DNA of 64,000 nucleotides from Aminobacter anthyllidis (GTDB taxonomy: Bacteria > Pseudomonadota > Alphaproteobacteria > Rhizobiales > Rhizobiaceae). Positions within the stretch are counted from its first letter, which is position 1, and each line of letters begins with the position of its first letter. Under the pieces are notes generated by a model. It saw nothing but the letters and a program-made list of their open reading frames with translations. It made no database searches and was not told the origin of the DNA. A program made the translations under genes and the position numbers. The stretch spans positions 62,001-126,000 of the forward strand of contig NZ_JAFLWW010000009.1 in assembly GCF_018555685.1 (NCBI RefSeq). The letters are read 5' to 3'. This document shows, piece by piece, positions 39,328 through 48,056 of this stretch.

Positions 39328-39771
39328 TCAGCTCGCCGTGTCCTGCGCCTCGTATGTGTGGGTGCCGACGACCACCAGCTCGCGACGCGCAAGGCGCCAG
39401 CCGTCCGGGGTACGGACGAAGCGATCCTGGTAGCGGATGGTCATCTCGTAGCAGAGGTAGCGACCGGCCGGATCGCGGAAATAGTGGCGGGCGATGCAGT
39501 AGGTCTCGCCTTCAGCGCCGCCCTCGACCGGCCTGACCGCCTGGTTGAGCACCGCATGGAAGGTCTTGAGGTAGCGGCTCGCGACCATCGCCGGAATGCC
39601 GCGCAGCTGCGCGAGGCCTTCGAAGGTTCCGCGCGGCGCGATGACGGCGCCGTCCGCGGTGAACTGCGCGGCGAGCAGGTCGCCATCGCCGGTGTCGACA
39701 GCATAGGCGTAGCGCTCCGACACCCGTCGCAGCGCCACCTCCATCAGCAGGTCCGCCTGATTGTCCACCAT
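39328..39771 (-). CDS. NTF2-like/SnoaL-like domain protein
   Basis: This 147-residue single-domain protein starts with an amphipathic helix (LRRVSERYAYAVDTGDGDLL) followed by sheet segments QFTADGAVIAPRG and RYQDRFVRTPDGWRLARREL, the pattern of the SnoaL/NTF2 superfamily that includes ring-hydroxylating dioxygenase beta subunits and ketosteroid isomerases. The reaction is not known. It lies between an SDR and an epimerase-like gene on the same strand. Confidence 0.82.
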   Translation of the reverse strand: MVDNQADLLMEVALRRVSERYAYAVDTGDGDLLAAQFTADGAVIAPRGTFEGLAQLRGIPAMVASRYLKTFHAVLNQAVRPVEGGAEGETYCIARHYFRDPAGRYLCYEMTIRYQDRFVRTPDGWRLARRELVVVGTHTYEAQDTAS

Positions 39772-39798
39772 GGCTTCCTCCCCCGAGAAGGCGTTGCG

Positions 39799-40704
39799 CT
39801 ACTGGCCCGAGACCTGGGCAAAGACCTCGCGCAGCGCCCGCTGCACGTCGTTGCGGCGATAGCCCAGGAGCTTGGTCTCTTCGGCATCGGGCTCGTAGGC
39901 GAGGACGTTGCCACGGCCCGGCACGATGAACATGTCAGGCAACAGCGGATGCTCCTCGTTGCGCTCCTCGACCCGGTGCGGATTGCCGACGGCGTCGAAC
40001 AGCGACTGGAAATACTGCTGGAAGGTCAGGTTTTCGTCGCCGACAAGATAGGCCTTGCCGCTCTCGGCGCGCTGGAACGCGCCCCAGATCGCTTCGGCCA
40101 GCGACTGCACCGACATGTAGTTGGTGCCGCCCGGCGGGGCGAAGATCGGCAGCTGCGTCTCGCCGCGCGCATAGGCCATCAGCGTCTCGTAGCGCTTGGT
40201 CGGCAGGCCCCCGACATAACCGACGATCGACGGCGGGTTGAGCGTCGACACGTTGAAATCGTCGGTCGCAAGCGCGCGCACGCCTTCGTCGGCGAGGCTG
40301 CGGCCACGCACATAGGCGTTGGTCTCAACGAGGTTAGGCATGACCTGGTGATAATAGCTGCCGATATGGACAACGCGGCGCACGCCGGCCTTGCGGGCCA
40401 GCTCGACAAAGGTCGGCACGCCTTCGATCTGCATTTTGGTCCAGAATTCGTTCTCGTCCACGCCCTTGGGCAAATGGCGGATGTCGTTGCCGGCGGCAAA
40501 CAGGATACCGTCGAAGGGCGCCAGGTCGGCGGCCGAGAAATCGCCCTTGGTGTAGTCGCCATAAATGGTCGGATAGCCGGCCATCGGTGTCGCTTCGGGC
40601 GCCGGCTTGCGCGCCGCCAGCACCACCTCGTTGCCCTGCGCCTTGAGATAGCCGGCGGTGTGGCCGCCGATCATGCCCGTTCCGCCAATGATGAGGATTT
40701 TCAT
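39799..40704 (-). CDS. NAD(P)-binding epimerase/dehydratase-like protein
   Basis: This 301-residue protein begins MKILIIGGTGMIGGHTAGYL, a GxxGxxG Rossmann motif of the extended SDR/NmrA kind. YYHQVMPNLVETNAYVRGRS in the middle may contain the active-site Tyr, although no classic YxxxK is visible, so it may be an atypical or reductase-like member. The ATG at 40704 is fixed by the family start; longer frames run into the next gene's spacer. Function unknown. Confidence 0.8.
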   Translation of the reverse strand: MKILIIGGTGMIGGHTAGYLKAQGNEVVLAARKPAPEATPMAGYPTIYGDYTKGDFSAADLAPFDGILFAAGNDIRHLPKGVDENEFWTKMQIEGVPTFVELARKAGVRRVVHIGSYYHQVMPNLVETNAYVRGRSLADEGVRALATDDFNVSTLNPPSIVGYVGGLPTKRYETLMAYARGETQLPIFAPPGGTNYMSVQSLAEAIWGAFQRAESGKAYLVGDENLTFQQYFQSLFDAVGNPHRVEERNEEHPLLPDMFIVPGRGNVLAYEPDAEETKLLGYRRNDVQRALREVFAQVSGQ

Positions 40705-40780
40705 GCGCGCACTCCCGGGCATTTCGCAAATAATGCCGGGAAGATAGGCGGCGTTATAGGCGCGGCATCGTCCGTATCGA

Positions 40781-42424
40781 CTACCAGCCGGTGGCCGGGC
40801 GGATGGCAACCTCGCCGCCCAACGTCACCGCCTGCCCTTCCGATATGTCGACGTCGATGGCGACGCTCCATGTGCCCGCTGCCGGCAGGTCGAGGCTGTC
40901 GATCCGCCAGGTGCCGTCGCCGGGCTTGTGGGCTTTTGCCTCGATCTCGTCGGAACCGGGCTGGCTCAATCTCAGCGTCACGCCACGCGCATCGAGCGGG
41001 CCGAAATCGCCCGTCATCACCATGATGGAGGCGCTGACCTTGCCGGCATGGCCGGGACTGATGGCGAGATCGGCCATCGCCTCCGCCGTGTGGATGTGGA
41101 TCGCGGCGGGCTCCGCCGCCTCGATGGCCAGCACGCGCGGCGGCGGCGTGAAGCGGAAACCGGCGATGACGCCAAGGATCGCCACCATCAGCAGCGTCTC
41201 CACCACGATGCTGCGCACCAGCCAGCGCGTTGCGCCGGCCTGCTCGGCAAGAACAGGCTTCGTCAGCCGCCAGCGGTTGAAGCCGGCGAGCACCAGCAGG
41301 AGTACCGCAAGCCCGAGCTTCAGGCTGAGCAGCCGGCCATACCATGTGTGCCAAAGCGCCAGCGGCGTCTCGACCTGGATGATTGCCAGCACCAGACCGG
41401 CGGCGACCAGCGCTGCCACGACATAGGGGATCGCCGTGGAGAACCGCCGCAACGACGCCTCGGCACCTTCGCCGCCCGCGCGCCAGGCAAATGCCAACGG
41501 CAACAACGCCCCGGCCCAGTAGGCGATGCCTGCTCCATGTACGAACACCATCGGCCGCGTCAGCCATTGCGGCCCGGCGGCGCTGGCGTGACCACTGGCG
41601 GCGAGTGCCGCCCCGACGCCGACAAGCCCAGTGAGCGACAGCCAGCGCGACAGCCCGGCATCGCTGGCGAGTGCCAGCAACGCCAGGGCCAGCGCCATGA
41701 AGGCGAGCGCCGCGGTGAAGCCGTAGCTGGTCGCCGCCGCTGTCTGCCAGGCCATGGCGCTGCCGAACAGATTGAGCGGCGCGCCGAGCGCATCGAGCCC
41801 TTGCAGCCCGAACGACACTGGAGCTGCGGCGAGGCCGACCGCCAGCAGCGCGCCAACGGGTCCGACGCCGTAGTGCTTGCCGGGCGCAAGCCATGCGAGC
41901 GCGAAAGCGCCGCCGACGCCGAAGAACAGGCTGAGATAAAGCACAAGCTTTGCGCTCCAGATGGCGAGGCGCAGCGCGCCATCGTTCAGCTCGGGCGCCA
42001 TGGGTGGCGTCGCACTGGGGCTGCCGATGGAAAATGTCAGAACACCAGAAACAGGGTGGCCGTCGGAGGAAACGACGCGCCACGACAGCAGGTAGGTGCC
42101 TTCGGTCTTCGACGCGGGCCAGTCGATCGCCAGGTCTGCGCCGGCGACCCGTGCCATCAGTCGCGCCGCGCTGCCATCGGGCGCCCTCAGCTCGATGACG
42201 AGCGGCGTCACCGTCTCGCTGAAACCGAGCCGCACCTCTGCCGGCCCGGCCTGGACGACGCTGCCCTCGACAGGTGTCGAACGCAGCAGTGAGGCATGGG
42301 CGTGCGCCGCAGCCGTCGCCCCGAAAAGGGCGACAGCCGATACCAAGAGGCCGCAAATCAGGACGAGCAGGCGCGCGCCGTAACTGCCGTTACTTCTGGA
42401 CAGGAAAGGATGGCGCGCGCCCAC
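40781..42424 (-). CDS. CopC-CopD fusion, copper resistance protein
   Basis: This protein has about 547 residues. After a signal segment ending in TAAAHAHA comes a CopC domain (HASLLRSTPVEGS, SSDGHPVSGVLTFSIG) with the N-terminal histidine expected to bind Cu(II). About eight membrane helices of the CopD type follow, then a soluble C-terminal beta domain (from about FRFTPPP). The frame could start at GTG 42424 or at GTG 42460 inside the PCuAC gene; the first avoids overlap. It is downstream of the PCuAC gene, so copper delivery to membrane oxidases is a likely role. Confidence 0.88.
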   Translation of the reverse strand: MGARHPFLSRSNGSYGARLLVLICGLLVSAVALFGATAAAHAHASLLRSTPVEGSVVQAGPAEVRLGFSETVTPLVIELRAPDGSAARLMARVAGADLAIDWPASKTEGTYLLSWRVVSSDGHPVSGVLTFSIGSPSATPPMAPELNDGALRLAIWSAKLVLYLSLFFGVGGAFALAWLAPGKHYGVGPVGALLAVGLAAAPVSFGLQGLDALGAPLNLFGSAMAWQTAAATSYGFTAALAFMALALALLALASDAGLSRWLSLTGLVGVGAALAASGHASAAGPQWLTRPMVFVHGAGIAYWAGALLPLAFAWRAGGEGAEASLRRFSTAIPYVVAALVAAGLVLAIIQVETPLALWHTWYGRLLSLKLGLAVLLLVLAGFNRWRLTKPVLAEQAGATRWLVRSIVVETLLMVAILGVIAGFRFTPPPRVLAIEAAEPAAIHIHTAEAMADLAISPGHAGKVSASIMVMTGDFGPLDARGVTLRLSQPGSDEIEAKAHKPGDGTWRIDSLDLPAAGTWSVAIDVDISEGQAVTLGGEVAIRPATGW

Positions 42425-42428
42425 GATG

Positions 42429-42959
42429 TTAGTGACCCGAATGGTCCTGGCTCTGGCCACCCATCTTGTCGGCCTGGAACTCGACGGTCACGGTGCCGGC
42501 TTTTTCGAAAGTCAGCGTGCCCGGGAACTTTTCGCCCTCTTTCACCGGCGCCTTCAGGCCGATGAACATGATGTGGTAGGCGCCGGGCTTGAGGGCAACC
42601 TCGCCGCCGGCCGGGATTTCGACGCCGCCGGTCACCTGGCGCATGGTCATCACGCCCTTGGCGTCGACGGCCATCTCATGGATCTCGGCCTTCTCAGAAA
42701 CATCCGACTGGACCGATACCAGGCGATCGGGCTGGCTGCCGTTGTTCTTGACGGTCAGGTAGCCGGCGGCGACCTTGGCGCCCGCCGGCGTGGCACGCGA
42801 CCAGGGATGGCCGATCTCGAGATCGCCAAGCTTGAAGCCGTGGGCCAGCAGCTGGTGGGTCGAGGCAAACAGCAGCAGCAGCGCAAAGACGGCGACGCCG
42901 AAACGCTCCTCGAAGCTGCGCAAAAGCGGGCGCGAAGAAGCGCGAACGGAACGGGTCAT
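42429..42959 (-). CDS. Copper chaperone PCu(A)C
   Basis: This 176-residue periplasmic copper chaperone has a signal/anchor segment (FALLLLFASTHQLLAHG) and then the Cu(I) motif H-x-M...M...H-x-M, seen as EIHEMAV, GVMTMRQ and YHIMFIG. Members help load CuA of cytochrome oxidase. The His-rich end DHSGH may add a binding site. GGAG lies eight bases before the ATG. It precedes the CopC-CopD fusion and follows a DUF2946 gene, making a compact copper group. Confidence 0.92.
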   Translation of the reverse strand: MTRSVRASSRPLLRSFEERFGVAVFALLLLFASTHQLLAHGFKLGDLEIGHPWSRATPAGAKVAAGYLTVKNNGSQPDRLVSVQSDVSEKAEIHEMAVDAKGVMTMRQVTGGVEIPAGGEVALKPGAYHIMFIGLKAPVKEGEKFPGTLTFEKAGTVTVEFQADKMGGQSQDHSGH

Positions 42960-43052
42960 GGAAAACTCCGGAAACAATGGGCGCCGACACATGCGGCACA
43001 GGGTCTGTTGAAATGGGCGATTTAGTCCGGCTGCCGCAAGCGGCAGGCCGTC

Positions 43053-43523
43053 TCAGACCCGTGGCGGCGCGCGCGGATTCCCGGGGTCGTACTCCGGCGC
43101 GATCGACGCGTCGGGCCTGGGCGCCATGAAGACGATGCTGGTCTCGATCTGGCGACCGAGCAGAAGACCGGCGCCATCGGGCGGCGTCACCGCAACCACC
43201 GAGACCATGTTGCAGCCAAGCGTGCAGCATTCGTTCACGGCGGGATGTTCGCTCTTGGCCGGCGCGGTGTGGCCGCTTGCCGAGGTGACGCAGAGCGGAT
43301 TGCCGAACATGTCGAGCGGCGGCGTGCCCTGGCCGAGCGCCACGGCACCCGCCACCGTCTGCAGGACGAGCATCAGCGCCACGGCAAGCGCGACCCCCAA
43401 CCCAAATCCCTTGCGGCGAAATCCGACCAAGCGTCGCGACCTTTTCTTCGAGCGGCCACTGATAGCATCGATGGTACGAAAGCGAAAATAGACCGCGCTG
43501 CGACAAATTCTTTGATCCGGCAT
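43053..43523 (-). CDS. DUF2946-like protein
   Basis: This protein has about 156 residues: a basic N terminus, one hydrophobic segment (LGVALAVALMLVLQ), and a periplasmic part with the pattern LCVTSASGH...ECCTLGC that is characteristic of DUF2946 proteins. These are often found beside copper genes. The start is uncertain: ATG 43523 has no strong ribosome-binding site. The gene lies 93 bases upstream of the PCuAC gene, so it belongs to the same copper group. Confidence 0.72.
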   Translation of the reverse strand: MPDQRICRSAVYFRFRTIDAISGRSKKRSRRLVGFRRKGFGLGVALAVALMLVLQTVAGAVALGQGTPPLDMFGNPLCVTSASGHTAPAKSEHPAVNECCTLGCNMVSVVAVTPPDGAGLLLGRQIETSIVFMAPRPDASIAPEYDPGNPRAPPRV

Positions 43524-43627
43524 TGCCCAGCTGCCGACGCCATGTCCCCGCCGCGCCTCGTCCGATGCGACGATGAGCCGGTACGCGGCAGCCGCTACGC
43601 CTGATCCCAAAGCATGAGGAGAAGGGC

Positions 43628-44575
43628 ATGACGGCTGGCATTTCGGGGCTGCGCGATGTGTGGCGCGGCGGCGTCGCCACCTGGGAATGCGACGAGATGG
43701 GCCACATGAACACGCGCTTCTATGTGGCGCGCTGCATGGAGGCCGTCGCCATGCTGTTCGGCCTTGCCGGCCTGCCGCGCCTGTTTGCGCCCGCATCAGA
43801 GACGACGGTGGCCGCCAGCTCCATGCACATCCGCTTCCTGCGCGAGGCGCGGGCAGGCACGTCGATGCATATTTCGGCCGGCTTCACCGCCATCGGCGAG
43901 GGCACGGCCGAGCTCGTCGCCATGATGTTCGACAGCGCCTCGGGCGATTGCGCCGCGACCTTCCGCATCAGCATGCGCCATCTCGCCGTCGCGGACGGCG
44001 GCAGCATGCGGCCATGGCCAGAGGCGTTCGCTAGCCGTGTTGTCGCCGAACTCACCGAAACGCCGAAGCTGGCGTTGCCACGAGGCGTCGGCGATCTTCC
44101 TGCAACGACATCGGCATCAGGCGCCCGGGCAGAGCAGTTCGCCCTGCGCCAGCTCGGCCAAGGTGCGGTGCCGCAACAGGCCTGCGACCCCTGGGACAAG
44201 ATGCTGCCGCAAGCCTTCGTCGCTGCCATGGCCGACAGCGTCCGCAACATCATCACGCCACTGCGCGAGCTTTGCGCCCATCACAGCGAACGCAACGGAC
44301 CGCATTTCGGCGCCGCCGCGCTCGAATTCCTGATCCGGCTCGACGACATGCCCGAAAGCGGCGACTGCTGGGAGGTGCGCTCCGGCCTCGCCCGCGCCGA
44401 CAGCCGCACGATGAACATCGTCAACTGGATGCTCGACCCGTTCTCCGGCTGCGCCTTCGGTACCATGGAGGTGGTCGCCATCTGTTTCGATCTCGAAACG
44501 CGCCGGCTGCTGCCTATCGCATCCGCCGCGCAGGCTGAAATGGCGGGCTGGATCGTTCCGAATCTTGAGCTCTGA
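43628..44575 (+). CDS. Acyl-CoA thioesterase-like (hotdog) protein
   Basis: This 315-residue protein has ATWECDEMGHMNTRFYVARC near its start, which fits the 4HBT signature (Asp-x-x-Gly-His-x-x-x-x-x-Tyr). The second half (residues 170-310) looks like a further hotdog-like module ending in FDLETRRLLPI, so the protein may be a double-hotdog thioesterase. The substrate is unknown. AGGAGAAGGGC lies directly before the ATG. It converges on the ALDH gene. Confidence 0.75.
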   Translation: MTAGISGLRDVWRGGVATWECDEMGHMNTRFYVARCMEAVAMLFGLAGLPRLFAPASETTVAASSMHIRFLREARAGTSMHISAGFTAIGEGTAELVAMMFDSASGDCAATFRISMRHLAVADGGSMRPWPEAFASRVVAELTETPKLALPRGVGDLPATTSASGARAEQFALRQLGQGAVPQQACDPWDKMLPQAFVAAMADSVRNIITPLRELCAHHSERNGPHFGAAALEFLIRLDDMPESGDCWEVRSGLARADSRTMNIVNWMLDPFSGCAFGTMEVVAICFDLETRRLLPIASAAQAEMAGWIVPNLEL

Positions 44576-44589
44576 CCCATAAACGAAAA

Positions 44590-44613
44590 CGCCGCCCGCT
44601 TTCGCGGACGGCG
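44590..44613. terminator. Terminator between the thioesterase and ALDH7 genes
   Basis: CGCCGCCCGC (44590-44599) pairs with GCGGACGGCG (44604-44613) with one mismatch around TTTC. It lies 15 bases after the thioesterase stop and is flanked by A-rich sequence on its left, so it could also serve the convergent ALDH gene. Confidence 0.65.
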
Positions 44614-44673
44614 CCTGACGTCATGCATGCTGCGGCGTGGTCGGTGCCAGCGCCGCAGCCGGTGTCGTCTTGG

Positions 44674-46188
44674 TCAGTCGATATCGAACGACACGCCCTG
44701 GGCGAGCGGCAGCGCCTTGGAGTAGTTCACCGTGTTGGTGGCGCGGCGCATGTAGGCGCGCCAGGCGTCCGAACCGCTCTCGCGGCCGCCGCCGGTCTCC
44801 TTCTCGCCGCCGAACGCGCCGCCGATCTCGGCGCCAGAGGTGCCGATATTGACGTTGGCGATGCCGCAGTCGGAGCCTTCGACCGACAGGAAGCGCTCGG
44901 CCTCCTGCAGGTCGAGCGTGAAGATCGACGACGACAGGCCGGCACCGACGGCGTTGTGTTGTTCCAGCACCTGGTCGAAGTCGGAATATTTCATGACATA
45001 GAGGATCGGCGCGAAGGTCTCTTCGAGCACCGGGCCGACCTGGCCCGGCATCTCGACAAGTGCCGGCTTGACGTAATAGGCGCCGTCATGACCCTGGTCG
45101 ACGCGGGCGCCGCCGGTGATCTGGCCGCCGCTTTCGGCCGCGTGCTTCAGCGCCTTCTGCATGCCGTCGAAGGCAGCCTTGTCGATCAGCGGGCCGACCA
45201 GCGCCGCGCTTTCCAAGGGGCTTCCGACCGAGACGCTGTCATAGGCCTTCTTCAGCCGCGGCACGAGCTGGTCGTAGACGCTCTCATGGACGAACAGGCG
45301 GCGCATGGTGGTGCAGCGCTGGCCGGCGGTGCCCATGGCGCCGAAGGCAATGGCGCGCAGCGCCATGTCGAGATTGGCCGAGGGGCAGACGATGCCGGCA
45401 TTGTTGCCGCCGAGCTCGAGGATGGCGCGGGCAAAACGTTTTGCCAGGCGCGGGCCCACGTCGCGGCCCATGCGGGTCGAGCCGGTGGCCGAGACCAGCG
45501 GCACCTTGGGGTGGTCGACAAGCACTTCGCCGATGGCGCGGTCGCCGATCAGCAGCTGCGACAGGCCTTCCGGCGCGTCAGCACCGAAGCGTTTTGCCGC
45601 GCGCTCGAAGATCGCCTGGCAGGCGAGTGCGGTCAGCGGCGTCTTTTCCGACGGCTTCCAGACCACCGAGTTGCCGCAGACAAAGGCCAGTGCCGCATTC
45701 CACGACCACACCGCGACGGGGAAGTTGAAGGCCGAGATGACGCCGACGACGCCGAGCGGATGCCAGGTTTCCATCATGCGATGGCCGGGACGTTCGGTGG
45801 CGATGGTCAGGCCATAGAGCTGGCGCGACAGGCCGACGGCGAAGTCGCAGATGTCGATCATTTCCTGGACTTCGCCGAGACCCTCGGATGGGATCTTGCC
45901 GACCTCGATCGAGACCAGGCGGCCGAGATCGGTCTTGGAAGCGCGCAGTTCCTCGCCGAGCAGGCGTACCAGTTCGCCGCGCTTGGGCGCCGGCACGTTG
46001 CGCCAGGCCTTGAAGGCAGCATCGGCGCGCGCGATCGTGGCACCGGCTTCATCCGATGAAATCGACTTCAGTGCGCCGATCTGTTCGCCCGTCACCGGGC
46101 TGCGCACGATCAGGTCGCCGCCGCTGAAAGCAGCTGTGGCAACGCCGAGCCGTTCGAGAAGGGCAGCGGTTTCGCTGGTCACGTTCAT
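44674..46188 (-). CDS. amaB: Aldehyde dehydrogenase family 7 (aminoadipic semialdehyde dehydrogenase-like)
   Basis: This 504-residue NAD-dependent aldehyde dehydrogenase has the catalytic cysteine in GTAGQRCTTMRR, the general base in ELGGNNAGIV, and the cofactor segment FNFPVAVWSWNAALA. The C-terminal GEKETGGGRESGSDAWRAYM is specific to the ALDH7/AmaB group, which oxidises L-2-aminoadipate 6-semialdehyde in lysine breakdown. GAAAGGA precedes the ATG at 46188. The lysine pathway is inferred from the subgroup; no neighbouring lysine gene supports it. Confidence 0.9.
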   Translation of the reverse strand: MNVTSETAALLERLGVATAAFSGGDLIVRSPVTGEQIGALKSISSDEAGATIARADAAFKAWRNVPAPKRGELVRLLGEELRASKTDLGRLVSIEVGKIPSEGLGEVQEMIDICDFAVGLSRQLYGLTIATERPGHRMMETWHPLGVVGVISAFNFPVAVWSWNAALAFVCGNSVVWKPSEKTPLTALACQAIFERAAKRFGADAPEGLSQLLIGDRAIGEVLVDHPKVPLVSATGSTRMGRDVGPRLAKRFARAILELGGNNAGIVCPSANLDMALRAIAFGAMGTAGQRCTTMRRLFVHESVYDQLVPRLKKAYDSVSVGSPLESAALVGPLIDKAAFDGMQKALKHAAESGGQITGGARVDQGHDGAYYVKPALVEMPGQVGPVLEETFAPILYVMKYSDFDQVLEQHNAVGAGLSSSIFTLDLQEAERFLSVEGSDCGIANVNIGTSGAEIGGAFGGEKETGGGRESGSDAWRAYMRRATNTVNYSKALPLAQGVSFDID

Positions 46189-46424
46189 GCTGAATTCCTT
46201 TCCTCGTTCCTCACCCGCCCTCGGTCGACTGCGCTTTTTGGGTCGCGGGCCGAGGGCATTGTTTCGTTTCTCCACGCCGGGAGACGCTTGGCACTGCCTA
46301 TAGCCTGTTCAGCCACCTGAGCGCCACACCGGTCGCAGCAGAGGTCCGGCGATTGGCGAGCTGTGGTCCACAGGCGGCGCAAGGCGGCGTGAGGGAGAAA
46401 CTGTCGATGTGTGGGGAGAAGCTG

Positions 46425-46549
46425 AAAAAACAACACCCGCCGGGGGAGGAGGTCCGGCGGGTGTCGTATTTGTGGCCAGCGTCTGGGAGGAGGTAGGCGC
46501 TGACCTATTCGTCGGAAACCTGGGAGGAGGTAGGCCCGACAAATTCGAT
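46425..46549 (-). ncRNA. Small RNA with three anti-Shine-Dalgarno loops (cuckoo/alpha-r14 type)
   Basis: Read leftwards, three hairpins each display CCTCCTCCC in the loop. They span 46540-46511 (stem GTCGG/CCGAC), 46502-46477 (CAGCG/CGCTG), and 46464-46433 (11-bp stem ACACCCGCCGG with loop ACCTCCTCCC). The last is followed by a TGTTTTTT run and is a textbook Rho-independent terminator. Upstream, CTTTAA (46585-46580), 18 bases and TAGATAT (46561-46555) form a plausible promoter, giving an RNA of about 125 bases. This matches the known family of alphaproteobacterial sRNAs that expose anti-SD motifs (alpha-r14/cuckoo RNAs, CcsR in Rhodobacter), which bind mRNA ribosome sites, often with Hfq. Three loops are seen here. 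The target set is unknown. Confidence 0.87.
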
Positions 46550-46727
46550 GACCCATATCTAGCTCCGGTGAGCCGTGATTTAAAGTGTTGATATTGCATA
46601 GGAGCTTTGCATTTTGTGCAATGCAGCAAGAGGCGTCGCGCTGCAGCATCAGGCGGACGCTGCGGCAGGTGCTGTGGCCGGGAACCTTGCTCGCTCGCCA
46701 GGGTTAATGCGCAACGGCAGGCAGGCC

Positions 46728-47366
46728 ATGATCGACTACCAGGCAGCGCGTCTCAGCATGGTGGACTACCAGATCGCCCGGCGCGGCATCACCGAGCTGG
46801 CAGTGCTGGAAGCCATGGCAGCTGTGCCGCGCGAGGAATTCGTTCCCAAGGCATTGCGCGACCGTGCCTATGACGACACGGCACTTCCCATCGACAACGA
46901 CCAGACGATCTCGCAACCCTACATCGTGGCGCTGATGACCTGGGCAGCGGAACTCAAGGGCGGCCACAAGGTGCTGGAGATCGGCACCGGCTCAGGTTAC
47001 GCGGCCGCCGTCATGGCCAAGCTTGCTGGCCACGTCATCACCATCGAACGCATCGCTTCGCTGGCCGAGACCGCCAGGATGCGGCTGCAGAGGCTCGGCT
47101 ATGCCAACATCGATGTGATGTCAGGCGACGGCTCGGCAGGCTGCGAGGCTGAAGCGCCGTTCGACGCGATCCTGTCGGCGGCGGGCACGCGCACCGTTCC
47201 GCCAGCGTGGAAGGAGCAGCTTGCGATCGGCGGACGGCTGATCATGCCACTCGGCCCGTTCGGCGATCAGCAACTGGTCAAGATCGTGCGAACCGGCAAA
47301 ACCGACTACACGCAGAAGACGCTGGTCGCGGTGCGCTTCGTGCCGCTTGTCGGCGGAACGCGCTGA
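46728..47366 (+). CDS. pcm: Protein-L-isoaspartate O-methyltransferase
   Basis: This protein has about 212 residues. It repairs isoaspartyl residues in aged proteins using SAM. The SAM motif is VLEIGTGSGYAAAV. The start region MVDYQIARRGI, the segment REEFVPKALRDRAYDDTALP and DNDQTISQPYIVALM are family landmarks. The start could be ATG 46707, 46728 or 46758; 46728 is chosen for the AGGCAGG just before it. It converges on a GNAT gene with four bases between the stops. The sRNA gene is divergent upstream. Confidence 0.93.
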   Translation: MIDYQAARLSMVDYQIARRGITELAVLEAMAAVPREEFVPKALRDRAYDDTALPIDNDQTISQPYIVALMTWAAELKGGHKVLEIGTGSGYAAAVMAKLAGHVITIERIASLAETARMRLQRLGYANIDVMSGDGSAGCEAEAPFDAILSAAGTRTVPPAWKEQLAIGGRLIMPLGPFGDQQLVKIVRTGKTDYTQKTLVAVRFVPLVGGTR

Positions 47367-47370
47367 CTGC

Positions 47371-47946
47371 TCAGCCTTGGCCGCCCTTGGCCCTGAAGCG
47401 CCGCTCCGGCATCGAACCCGGATCCGGCGGCAGCGTGGCACCGCCATTCAGCGCCAGTTGCATGAACACGGTGTCGAGCCAGCGGCCATGCTTGTAGCCG
47501 GAACCTTCCATGCGACCAGTGTGGTGAAAACCGAGCTTTTCATGCAGCCGCACCGAGGCACTGTCGGCATGGCCGTCACCGATGACGGCAATGATCTGGC
47601 GGAAACCGAGCGCTGTCGATTCGTCGACCAGCGCCTGCATCAGGGCCTTGCCGATGCCCGCGCCCTTGGCCTCGGGCGCAATGTAGATCGAATCCTCGAC
47701 GATGAAACGATAGGCCGGGCGCGCCCTGAACGGCCCCGCATAGGCGTAGCCGATGATCGCGCCATCGCGCTCGACGACGAGATAAGGATAGCCGCCCTCC
47801 ATAAGCGCCTCGAAGCGCTCGCCCATCTCGGTGCGTGTCGGCGGCTCCAGCTCGTAGCTCGCCGTGCCGTTGAGCACGGCGTCGGCATAGATTTCGGTGA
47901 TCCGGTCGAGGTCGGCTGGCAGCGCGTGCCGTATCGTCATGCTCAT
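47371..47946 (-). CDS. GNAT family acetyltransferase (phosphinothricin acetyltransferase-like)
   Basis: This 191-residue GNAT protein resembles the PAT/MnaT group: RHALPADLDRITEIYADAVL, AGPFRARPAYRFIVEDSIYI, the acetyl-CoA loop APEAKGAGIGKALMQALV, and HEKLGFHHTGRM. Relatives acetylate phosphinothricin, methionine sulfone or similar amino acids. The tail after residue 170 is longer than usual (PPDPGSMPERRFRAKGG). Two in-frame starts (47946 or 47940) are possible. Confidence 0.87.
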   Translation of the reverse strand: MSMTIRHALPADLDRITEIYADAVLNGTASYELEPPTRTEMGERFEALMEGGYPYLVVERDGAIIGYAYAGPFRARPAYRFIVEDSIYIAPEAKGAGIGKALMQALVDESTALGFRQIIAVIGDGHADSASVRLHEKLGFHHTGRMEGSGYKHGRWLDTVFMQLALNGGATLPPDPGSMPERRFRAKGGQG

Positions 47947-47997
47947 TTTTTAGGCAGTCCATTTTTCTGCCTCCATTAGAGCAAAGCCTGGCGCAAA

Positions 47998-48025
47998 TGA
48001 AAAGGGCGGCCATTAGGCCGCCCTT
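47998..48025 (-). terminator. Terminator of ybhL
   Basis: AAGGGCGGCC (48002-48011) pairs with GGCCGCCCTT (48016-48025) around ATTA and is followed on the minus strand by TTTTCATTT. It lies about 30 bases beyond the ybhL stop. Confidence 0.85.
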
Positions 48026-48056
48026 CGAAAGTCTGATGGTCCAGCTTCTCGATGCG

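Noticed and set aside
44600-46060. 478-codon plus-strand frame over the ALDH gene
   Set aside because: Shadow of the ALDH7 gene, which carries the catalytic cysteine and glutamate motifs on the minus strand.
46409-46591. 60-codon plus-strand frame with GGAGG repeats
   Set aside because: It lies exactly opposite the three-hairpin sRNA. Its repeats are the complement of the sRNA loops, and it has no homologous look.
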